A stretch of DNA of 64,000 nucleotides from Tenodera sinensis (taxonomy: Eukaryota; Arthropoda; Insecta; Mantodea; Mantidae): positions 59,501,787-59,565,786 of the forward strand of contig CM060965.1 in the NCBI GenBank assembly GCA_030765045.1. Reading direction: 5' to 3'. A program made the translations under genes and the position numbers. Below are positions 9,701-21,700 of the stretch, in pieces. Positions within the stretch are counted from its first letter, which is position 1, and each line of letters opens with the position of its first letter. The notes beneath the pieces are model-generated. The model saw nothing but the letters and a program-made list of their open reading frames with translations, did not search any database and was not told where the DNA came from.

Positions 9701-12700
9701 TCCTATTGTTGTCGGCGGCCTGTGGCGGAACGGTCCAGAAACCGCACCGCCATGCAATGGCTATTGTCTCGTATGCTCCTATTGTTGTCGGTGGCAGGTC
9801 GCTAGGCCAGGCAGGCGACTGGCTGGGTCCCCCCTCCCCAAGTGTAGGCAATCAGATGCGGCGGGCGCGGTGACACTGCTCCCTCCTCAGAGTTGGTCGT
9901 CCCGACCAGCACTATCACTGCGGCATCTCCCTTGCGCACCGGTGGACTAACCCATCCAACCTCTTCTCCAGGAAGCACGATCCTAGGTATCGCTGTTGGA
10001 TAGTGTCCCTTGGTCCGAGTAGGACGATGTATGCCATCCTGCTTCGAAATTCTGTAACAGTACCGCCGGTCTTGACGGTCCCTCGTCCAGTTGCCCTCCT
10101 TCCTGGTGTGTTGACGGGCCATCCTGCGCACTTGGAAACGGTTCACTGAGTACCATGTCCGCCGACCTCTCTGGCGCACCTTCGCAGCCACCTTGCTTCC
10201 GATGGGTCCGGCAACAACCCCCGCCACATCTGCGCGAGTCACGTCCACCGCTGCACTGGTGTTCACTCGTGCTCGGCACGGCCTCTCCTGTATCCTGCCG
10301 TCCACGATGATGTCCGCCATTCTTGCGTTCACGGCACTATGCGTCAGGTGATTGGATGGCTCCGACGGTCCCCCCATGTCCCACGGCAAGTCGGTTCTCG
10401 CGTGTTGCTCGTTTGCTTGTGCGCTTCCCTGATGATCGTCCTCCACGTCATATCCTGGTTGGTTACGTACCCGACACACTCCTCCAGGGGATCCTCGACG
10501 ACGTCCCTGAACTGCCCCTTTGTCTTCCCCGAGACGTACACTTTGGTTATCTGAAACGGGCGCAACTGTCGCCTCGGCCACTAGGTGCTCCCTCCCCGGG
10601 TCCACGCTATTCCGTCTGCCCCTGGCATCCAGTACTTTGACGCTCTCGTCAACTCTTACTACCAGGGCGCTACGTTCCCCGTCGTCCTCCACGACGTCCA
10701 CATGCTGGCAGAGGTCTTCCACCTTTTCACCGAGTTCTTCCACGTCTTCCGTCACGCCAATCAGTTCGCCGAGTTGTTCCACGTCTTCCGTCACGCCAAT
10801 CAGTTCGCCGAGTTGTTCCACGTTTTCCCTCACATCAACCAGTTCGCCTAGTACTTTCGCGCCTTCCGTCACGACGACGAGTCCCCCGTCAATCTTCGCC
10901 GATAGCTCCGTCTTCATCTTGGACATTTCTGTCTTCATTCCGGCGAATAATTCTTTCATCATTGCCATCATCCTGGTTTCCGAATCTCCCTCCATCTTGG
11001 TTCTAACGTTGCAACTTCTGACGACGATGTAATAAAACTAGAAGCAATTCGACGAATCCCACTTCTGTAAAATAATAAATAAATATTTTCTTATTGACGC
11101 TGTCAATTGCCAGGATCACATCAGCGTCGCCGGTGTGCCGGAATTTTGTCCCGCAGGGGTTCTTTTACATGCCAGTAAATCTACTGACATAGAGCTGTCG
11201 TTTTTAAGCACACTTAAAAACCATCGGTCTGGGCCGGGTTTGAACCCGCGACCTTGGGATCCGTAGACCAGCGTCTAACCAACTGAGCCACCCAGACCGA
11301 CACCCACTTCTGACACCAGTGTAACAAATGGAGAAAACACCAGTTACTGCTATTCACACTTTATTGCCTTTTAGTCAGTTAGCGTAGTGCTAACGTTACA
11401 CTCAGATTACTTTTGTCCAAGCTCAGAGCAACAGAACAACTGTCGAATCACAAATCAGAACTGTCAGATTGAACTCCTAGTCGGCACGACTCCTCAACGC
11501 TTCGCATACGTCTTTTTTTCCTTTCCTCTCCGGTGCTTGGCCGCGACTTATATAGGTCCTTAGAAAGAGGGAAAGTTCTGGAGGTAGAATATTCGGGAGT
11601 GCCTGTGGCGGAACGGTCCAGAAACCGCACCGCCATGTAATAGCTATTGTCTCGTACGCTCCTATTGTTGTCGGTGGCCTGTGGCGGAACGGTCCAGAAA
11701 CCGCACCGCCATGTAATGGCTATTGTCTCGTACGCTCCTATTGTTGTCGGCGGCAGGTCGTTAGGCCAGGCAGGCGACTGGCTGGGTCCCCCCTTCCCAG
11801 TGTAGGTAATCAGATGCGGCGGGCGCGGTGACAATATGCTGCCGCCCTCCCCCAACTTGCAATACATAATAGGTATATTACTTACATTTTCACAACATAG
11901 AGAATGGTTTCACTAGTTTGAATACTTAAGTATGAGTGGCAAACACCATAAGTGAGTTTATTAAAATTTAAGTAGAAACATCTTAATAGAAAGAACTTAC
12001 ACTAAAGAGGCATCACCCCATATTAGATGTCAAAATATATACTGTTTAAATAACAAGAGGCTTCCTCCTTGCCCTGTCATTTGCAAACAAGTTTGTGAGT
12101 TCGTTATAGTCCATTTTCACTGTTAAGTCAAACTCAGTTGCAAGAACACCAAGATAACTAAGACGATCCATCACTTGTGATGTTCTTAAACAATTATTTA
12201 TGCGTCTTAGAGCAGAAAATTATATCTCAGTTGAGCAGTTGGAAGCAGGTGTACTCAAGTATATTTGTAGAGCTATGTTTAATTTTGGGTAAACATTCTC
12301 TAAACAGTTATCTTTTAACATCTTGCACAGCTGTGTAAGAGAGTGCGACGCATTTTCATTCTTTTCTATGTAGCTTTTGGAGTAAGCATTCAAGTACTAA
12401 TGCTGAATCTTCAAGATCCGAACTGTAGATTTTCTGAAGTCCTGATGATGCGTCCTGAATTTCATGTGGACTAAGCATCTTCAGATTTGTCAAAACATAA
12501 ATGGTTCACTGAATTTCTTGCAAGAAGAAACTCTGCTGTTCAGTTCTTCAATCAATTTATCCAGAATCAAAAGGAAAGACATCTGTAAGTCATCTGAATC
12601 GTCATTTCCTTCAGAGTCCGAATCAGATTCATCAAAGAATCTTTTCTTTTCCTTAATGCGTTTCTTATTCTGATAAATTGTAGTAATGTTGTAAAGAGAT

Positions 12701-15700
12701 TCAAATTTCTTCTGTCCAAGATTCTTGAAAACTTCATATCCCATTTTCATTTCTTCCAAGAAACCAACCATAGAACTATACAAATTACAAACACTTGCTA
12801 CATCCATGTCTGCTGTTTGTGACTGCTTACTTACAACATTGAACATTTCAAGAATGGAATTCCAAACTACAGTCATAAAAGATGTCTCAAGACTACACAG
12901 CTTCATCATGCCTTTAGCTACAGATTTCACCAAAGACTTCTCACTTTCATTCCCTATTATTGACAACAGTGCTCTAACGATTGCCCCGCCATCTTTGTCC
13001 AAGCAGACCATTGGGTTATGCAGAGGGACTTGACACTCAAGTTCTCTTTACTGAAAAATATGCTTAAGTGATTCCATCGATGACTAGAAGCACTGAAAAA
13101 ATTAAATATTTCTTGCAAAATGTCAAAAAATAAGTTGCTTGGTTACATCTTGCTGCACTTGAACCCACCAAATTCAGAGTGTGCGCTGAAAAAGGAATAT
13201 AGAAAGCATAAGGAGAGAGAGCTCTGATTCTAGCTTACAAGCCTGAATAAATACCTGACATATTTGGTGCATTGTCATAACTCTGTCCTCTGCACTTACC
13301 TATGTCCAATCCATGTCTCTCAAGACAGTTTATCACTGCATTTGACAAATCCTGGCCACCATGTCCTGGATTTGGCACAAATTCAACAAACCGCTCTTCA
13401 GCTAGCCCCTCTTTGTTGCCATAACGCAAGACAAAACTTAATTGGTCATTATGTGCAATATCAGGGCTGGAGTCAACAATTATAGAGTAGTATTTTGCCA
13501 CAGTAACTTGTGTCATTATTTCTTCAACAACTCTCTTCCCCATGATTTTGATTATTTCCTCATATACCAGGTGAGTCAGCCGCGTCTTATTTTTTTGGAA
13601 GGTAGGCCACCCATCTAACGGCATGTGCCCCTTAGTCCAGTTTTGCGCTTACTAAAATGTATTGCTTGACGTTCTTAAAGAGAGGAATGCGCAAAATTGA
13701 GAGCAACAGTGCTTTAAGGGACAGAACGTACTCCTCGCTAAAGTACACCTCAAAAAGCACACGACTCGTTTACTGAGAGCGAATTCCGGTTTCCAGCCGA
13801 TTTTACAAACTTTTTATTAGAGTATACATAGCAACTTAATTCAGTAAACGGCTCGGAAAAAAATGGACCTATCATATGAGTACACTAACAACGTCAGCTA
13901 AAAAGAAAATGGCGGATTCTTGTACTTAGAGTAGGGATTGGCTGCTAAAAATTAGGGAAAATTTAGACACTCCTCATCCATCTTGGACCCGTACAGTCAA
14001 AACAGACATATTATTAAACAACAGTTTATTTGCATTTTTGCGTGAACTACACCTCGTGCATCTCGATTAATATGCATAACAGCTTTTGCCATTTAAGTAA
14101 TAATATTAAAACGCACAGTAAGTGATTAAAACTGTCTTAAAAGGCTAAATCAAGCCCGAAAACTTGCGAGGTGGCAATGGCATAGCGCCAGGCATACAAG
14201 TCGTACTATTGGACGTGGTACGCGCTTTTAGTCAAGTCTCGAAATAGCTGAATGGGATTGTGAGGGGTCCACTGCGCTTAACCCCCAATGACACAGGTTC
14301 GAGTCTCAGCATTGTAAATATTTTTTTATGTGCATAAAAACTTGGAAACCGAACTCACAATAATCTAATTATGAAGTCCCTGAGGGTTTAGGACATTATA
14401 ACTTAAATCGCTTTTGGCTGTCTGCATTTTTAATAGCACAATAATTCATTGTGTGAAAAATTGAGTTTAACTTCCATGTTAAACTCTGACAATGTAATTT
14501 CCTTGCTTTCTGTGTTCAAATGTGTATGAATTATCCGTATTTCAATTGCACCTACCTATAGGTGTGTTTAAACAACTACATAATTGTAGTTCACCAATAA
14601 AGAAACATCAAACAATGTCATAAAACATAAATAAAACAATAAAAATGAATATAATAACAGTTTTCAGAATAATAGTTTGTAAATTGTGAGGATTGCACGG
14701 TAAAAAAATAGTACATGTAGGTGATACGAACCACCTTCACAGCAGACAGATAACTTCAGAGTCTTGCGCTACCTTGAAATCCGAAGTAACTATCAGTGAC
14801 TAAGCAGGCAAAACTAGAATCCTTGAAAGCTTTCTGTCAAAACGTAAACTCCGCCAAATACTCACAACTTCAATAAAATCTGTAAGAACAATTTTAAGAA
14901 GCAACTCGCACAGAGTACCCTCATTCGTGAAGATGAAGATGAAGAAGGAAATACTTTAATCGAATATCTGCCCACAAAAAATACTCCAGGTCCTGCGGTC
15001 TCGACGAAACTGTTATCCACTACATATACCTAATTCTGCCACGTTTTGGCAAAACATATTTTATAAATGCCTATAAGTGGGATGTTTCCCCCCAAAATGG
15101 AAAGAAGCAATAGTAGCAGTAATTTCAAAATATGATGAGGACAACCTCACAAGCGTCAACGGGTACAGGGAAATTAGTCTCCTTTACGTACCTGGAAAAT
15201 GTTATGAGAAACTGGTAGTTAACATACTCTCAACATATCTAGTCAGGACTAGCAACACAGCAATATGTCTTCAAAGCAGGATTATCTACAATCGATCTCA
15301 TACGAAAGATTACGGATACTATAATTGGACATAAAGCTAGGAGGATAAGATGCTCCTTAGTGGCCCTAGACTTTAAGGGCGCTTACGACAACTCCTGGTA
15401 TCTAAAAATATTTACAGGTACATACAACTGCCCTGATAAAACCAATAAAGTAATGCAAAACTCCTTGAAAGACCAGAATGCAAACGTAACACTTTCAAAT
15501 TGCAAGAAAAGCACATTGATCTCGAAGGGTTGTCCACAAGGTTCGATATTTGGTCCCACACAATGCAATATCACAGCTGATGATTTGATTGAAACCCTAC
15601 GCAGATGCAAGAACATCTAGAGATAATTTATATGCAGACGATGTAATGCTATTAATCAGGGAGTCATCTCACGCTGATTTGATAAATACCATTACAAGCG

Positions 15701-18700
15701 CACTCTATAAAAAGGAAATATGGAGCAAAGATAACACACTAGAATTGGAAAAATAGAAATCCGTTAATGCCAATATTCTGCTTCCAACCACCAATATACC
15801 GGATACACCAATCAATAAGAAAAAGCGACATACAAGTCGTAGCACAAGTGCTTTATTTGGACTGTAAGCTCAAATGGAGCCAGCCCATTCAGAATAAAAA
15901 AAAAGGTCACCTTGCAGAGACTTACTCGCTGCTCAAGGCCATCCTAGAGGCTATCATTGAAATACTTGATCATAATAATTGAAGGGCTGAGATGCATAAT
16001 GGGCCATCTGCCATTTTTAGAAGATGGAGAAAAATAAGACTAACGTTTGCTTAATTTCACAACGTATTGATGAATTTTTAGCATAATGTTGCACTGCCAT
16101 GTTAACAGTAAGTATAAATTGTTTAATATTACACTGCATTATTTACACATTTTAATATCGACAGTTTTCAACTAATTGGATGTTGCCCATTTTGGCTCCT
16201 AAATAGTTTTACAAATAGAAAATAATTTATTGGTCCATGTGTATTTTTAGTAGAAATTCCTGCTAACTGACCTTATTTTTTTCTACCTCTGGTATTAGGC
16301 CCCTGTAAAATTCAGGACTCACTTGTGTAATAAGTAGAATCAATGGAATTAGCCTTTGTTAGCTTGATAAGAGCAGTGTACTGCTAGTGTTTGATCCTAT
16401 AGAGAAAGTAAACAAGTTGTTAATTTACTTTTGCAGGACATTTACCTCTTAAAGTTGGAGAAATGTCTAAGAGTTTCAGCCCTCCATTTTATTTAAAGTG
16501 TATCAAAATTTTACCCCTCCTTCATTTTAGTCATAATATGAAGCAAAGCAGCAATGTGTGCATTCCGTTCATCAGAAGTACCAATCTTCCAAGATGTATC
16601 TTGAACATTCTTCCTATCGGCACATGTGTCTAGGTGCTCAAAACACCGAGCGGGATGGCTCAGGCGGTAACGTGTGTGTTCCTCATTCGGGAAGTCACGG
16701 GTTCAATTCCCGTGGGTGACCTTTCTAAAGTTGGGTTTCTTTTCGGAGATCTTTCCAGGTCCCTCAAGCGAATGCCGGAAAGGATATTTACGTTACATCC
16801 CCGAAACACTCCCTTTCACTTCATTTAGTTCATTTTCTCTTTATCTGGTCTTACTAGTTTGTAAGAGCCAGTGGGGTCGCCTGTAGGATACGCTGCTGTG
16901 GAGCTTGCGCTCTAGAAATACTGTGCTTGTCTGAGACGTGGTGCTGTAGTCGGCTGGCCGCCCGAGGGGGACTGATGGATCAACCGGACCTGCTGGTGTC
17001 GAGCTCTCTGAGGCGAACTGACACTCCGTTGGGCTGAAAACTGCCTGCGCCTGTTAGGGATCCACCGTAGTAGGTCTGCCTGTGGTGCTTTCTGGGCACC
17101 TGTAGGATACTTTTATATCATCCATCCTGTCGGGGTCTGAAGCACAATAAGCCATCGGCTGACGTTCGGGAATCCCCTCCGTGACACACAGGTATTCAAA
17201 ACAAGCGAGTGGACATTTACAATATTTGTCTGTATATATTTTTGGAACTACAACTTTGTTACTAACATTGCTCTATGCTTGTCATCTTTCTCACATTGTT
17301 CACCCACTTTTCACTCTTACTACTTTTTTTTCTCGAATTTACAGTAGTGTTTCCACCAAAATCCTACGTCAATCATATTTACTAGACAAAAGAGCAACGT
17401 CCATCATCCCAGTGTACAACTTTCTTGCTTCCAGAAAGGTGTATATTATGAAACCATCAAACTAGTTCATGCTCTTCCTAACCATCTTCAGGAAAAGTTG
17501 ACAATTTCAGTGCTTTTAAAATTGCTGCTAAGGAGTACCTATGCTGAAAACCATTTTATTCTGTATCAGGTTATCTGAATGACAAATTACCCTCTTAATG
17601 TCTATGTAGCTTTGTAAGTAACTCCTAGCTTCTTTAGTGACAAATCATTGTGAATTACATTTGATGCCTGTGTCAAGGCTACTTAAATGCATGTGTATAT
17701 ATAACAATCTGGCAAAAGATGGCGTTCATTGCTAATTATAGATAACTAAACTGTAATTATATTATAACTAAACTGTAATTATATTATAACTAAACGGTAG
17801 GACGTGACAGGAAAAGCTTAGTGAAACTTTAAAATACAGTTCAATTTGTATCTGTAAATATACATTGTGTTAGTCTTATAATTACAGGGAAATGTTGATT
17901 ACGTTTCTCCACTAGCCCTGTTTTTGTGTCTGTATATGAAATGTGTTTTTTGTACTATTCTTTATATTTATTGACATGTTTGTACATTTAAATTGACATG
18001 TTCAATGTTCACCGGCCTCCATGGCTACTTATGAACTCGCTGAACGTCATCTAATCTAATCTTTCCAATCAGTTACGTGACTGTGACACCATATCATAGA
18101 ATGATTTGCTGTTTGGATCTGGCCCACTATGACTGAGCAGGAGCAAAACTTAATGTGATGGATATTTTAAAGAATCGTAAACTCGTAAATAGGAAATTTT
18201 GGGCATGGATCTATTTATTATGTGACACACAACTCCAAACTATAACGATAGATAGCACCAGCTCATTTTTCATTGTTCATAGTGATGGCCCACTATAGTT
18301 CTTATATTTCAGAAGGATCAAGAACTCGCCATTATTAACTTGTACATGCAAACACTTATAAAATCGTAATTTACGCTTGAGCTCATCATATTTGATCTTT
18401 TACTTTCTCTGCTGGTAAGTAGGGGAAGTATTGTATTCCACCCAAAAATTCGATGTTGAGATTTCACCAAAAATATGTTTTGAGACCACCTGAAACTCCC
18501 CCCCCCCAAAAAAAAAATTAGAAAAAGGTCCGTGTGTGTGTGTGTCTGTGGACAGTATAACTCAAAAACGAAAAATCGATTAAAAACCTTTTTTTTTTTT
18601 TTTTTTTTTTTTGAAAATGGCTCTAATGATTTTGATTAAAATGGCATATGTTTAAGATATTTGTATGACAAATGAAAAGTAAATTTTGAATTTTCTGACT

Positions 18701-21700
18701 ATAGCTTATGTAGTCCTGCTTACTCTAGATGAGCGGTTAGCGCGCTCGCCTACCACCTAGGCGGCTCGGGTTCGATCCCAGGGACCCGCATGTAGTATTC
18801 GTGGTGGACGAAGCGACGTCAGGGCGGGTTTTCTCCGGGTTCTCCGGTTTCTCCCGCCATCTTATTCCACCGGTGCTCCATCTTCATTCCATGTGTCATC
18901 AGTGTCACCGCCTGCGGCGCCGTAGTAGTAAAAGCGGGCGTTAAACACTACAACAACAACATTACTCTAGATGGCTTTTGAATAACTCCTAAACCATACG
19001 AGATAGACAAAAGCTTACTATACAAAAATGCAGAAACTCGTTAAAACACAAAATTTATGTCTAAATAAAGTTTTTGTAGAGTGAAATATTTCGGGGACAT
19101 TCCATGTTATTTGTGTCAGTTTCGGAAAACTTAAAACTTTAGTGAAATTTAATATCGTTGTTCATTTTTTATATATTAAGCGTGCAAAGAGAACGGGATC
19201 TCAAGTTTTAAAAGATTCGATTATCGCTCACAGCCTACTGCTTTCTAATAGTCCCTTTTCACCTACAAAGAAATAAGCAATAAGATAATTTGTGCAAATG
19301 CTTATCCCAACTAACACGAAGAAGATATAGGTATAAGAGTGTGTAAGAATGGTTAGTACAAGAGTAGAGAAAGTCATGTGAGTGCAACACATCAGATATT
19401 TTACTCAGGAGCCTCAAAACATATATTTCCGGTGAAATTTCGACATCGAATTTTTGGGTAGAATACAATACTTCCTCTACTTAATATACGTAATAGAGAA
19501 AGTAAAAAAGTGAATCACGGCCTTCCATTAGAGAAAAGTACCTGTAAGTACTGCAAAGCTCACACAGATAGCAAGTAATGTCTCTGAAATGGTTCACTCC
19601 ACAAAAAAATTACCTCGACATGAATGGGTGCTTTAACGAGATCTGCATTTTTTGTACAGTAGGATTTTGTCTATCTCCTATGTTTTACCAGTCTCGCAAA
19701 AATTCGAAAATGGCTCGACTGATTTGAACAATTTCTTTTTCGTTTTGTTGGTCTCAATGCTGGAATAGTTTAGAAAAAAAAAGGATTATGAAAAACCCAA
19801 AGAAACAGCTAAAAAATCGCAAAAATCTAAGCTCGTCGAAGTCCGTAAAATGCGCGGTGAACTACTTCAGGCATCGATCTCAATGAACTGGAGCTGGAAT
19901 GTTGATTAGGGTTGATAATTGCTTATGAAGAGTCACAATTAAATCAATTTTAGGTGGTACGAATTTCGCCGGGTCATCTAGCTTACCATAAAATATACCT
20001 TAAAGATATGGCATTTTAATCAAAATCGTTTGAGCCATTTTCGAGAAAATCAAATCTTTCGAAAAAAATGTTCATGAAAAGGGGAGTTTAGGGTGCAGGA
20101 ATTTTTTTCAAAATTTTCGTGTTGTATCATTGAAAGATATTAAATTTAAATACCAATTTTGGATTTAAACTGGCTGTTCACTGACAGGCAGACACACGTG
20201 CGCATGTTGTCATTCTAAACTTTTTTTTTCTTTTAGATTCAGGGGGTCTCAAAATATATATTTCCGATTAATCTCGACATCGCATTTTTGGGTGGAATAC
20301 AATAATTGCGTTCACTGAATACATTTTATCCGTGTGAGCTGTAATTTCCTAACGTTTACCCCCATAAGATTTTAACATAAGTTATTAATAATTAGGATTC
20401 TATAATTACTTAGTCTCTCGTTCTCAACTTGCTATTACTTTTACAGGTCTCTGCAGGTGAACACAAAGATCTAGAGATTGGAAATACCAAATGTGAAGTT
20501 AAATGTTTTACCAAATTGCTTGAGACCTGCGAGGGTAATCCCGCAGCCGTTAACATAATGCAGAGTGACCTAGATCTCAAGTGGAAGACGGTTGGCGAAA
20601 TAGAAGCAATTCCTCCAGCAGTTGAGCAGTGTTGTGGTGAGTGAGACCATTTAACTTTTACTATGCTAAGGGGTAAATGTTTAACAAATACATTATAGCA
20701 ATGATGTCCAACGTTTGCGAAAGAAGGGAGTTTGGGTTTACTTCCACTATACGCAGACTTAGCCTCTCTTTAACCGCCAGCCGTGCATTGCGATGCAGTG
20801 GCGGGTGGGTTACACGTACAACGTTGCGTTTGATTTACGAAAGCACTTTAAATCTTATGCGACAAATATTTGTTCATTAGTAACGTCTTTGGCGCTGCTT
20901 ACATTTAAACAAGCCAATCAATATATGGTATAGCCTTAGAAGATCCGCCAATCCAAGTAATTGTCGCGTAACCTACTTTTAATATAGTTCAATTTGGAAA
21001 AACAGTTTGAAAATATAATTATGAAGAACTATACTCACTCTTATTAACCCTATTCTTGCAATTGCTTATTTTCTATCTACTTTTTAATTGCTATAAATCA
21101 TTCTCAGAAAGTACATATTGCAAATGTTCTTGTAGGTGCAAGGGGAATACGGAAATACAGTACGTTTTAAGCGACAATCAAATGTTTTAAGAGCTGGTTG
21201 CTATGCCTTTGATATACCATTCTCTTTGCAAGGTCAAGAAATAAAGAAAAAACGAATAACGTATTCCATTTGAAAAAGCACAAGTATTGGCAAATTCAAA
21301 GAAATAAAGAATATCTCGGAAATGATTCACTCAAAAGAAAAATGAAGTATTTGACATAGATTGTATGGTTCAACCAGGTCCACATTGTTTATTTAGTAAA
21401 CTTTCGTTTGTCTCTTACTGTTCACCGGTTATTCAAATATCATCCAGAATGAAAAGGTCTTCTAAGGATATTCCCGAAAAATTCAAGGTAAAGAAACGAC
21501 CATGGAATCGCCTGTTTGTCTGTCACTAGATACTGACGGTTTGTCCCTCCGACAGAAGGATTGGAGTGGTGACAACCCCTCATTACGTCAGATTCTCCAA
21601 ACGGAGAAAGTTGGACATCCCTGCATTATAGGATATTTGTAGTTTTCGTTTACCTTAGCCCTAAACAAGGCCTTTGACGTACGAATTGCAACTGCATGAA

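Larger units (their letters stand above)
9359..11833 (-). mobile_element. non-autonomous LTR retrotransposon (Gypsy-like, LTR family 1)
   Basis: Two near-identical LTRs (9359..9875 and 11320..11833) bound a 1.4-kb interior with one open frame on the minus strand. A 4-bp ATAT duplication flanks the element (9355..9358, 11834..11837). The LTRs read TGTCACC..GTTACA on the coding strand. The primer-binding site TGGTGTCAGAAGTGGG begins one base inside the 5' LTR. It matches the 3' end of insect tRNA-Leu including CCA, as I recall that tRNA. RT, RNase H and integrase are missing, so any mobilisation would need proteins from another copy. A SINE splits the primer site. Confidence 0.85.

Noticed and set aside
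9503..9851. Two minus-strand frames with PPTTIGAYETIAI repeats
   Set aside because: They lie in the LTR, and the protein repeat is the 75-bp tandem DNA repeat.
10323..11032. Plus-strand serine/threonine-rich frame of 170 codons (and 105-codon neighbour)
   Set aside because: Antisense shadow of the Gag-like coiled-coil coding region.
11225..11302. Possible minus-strand tRNA gene
   Set aside because: Acceptor pairing is good, but the anticodon stem is broken and it heads a SINE flanked by a duplication.
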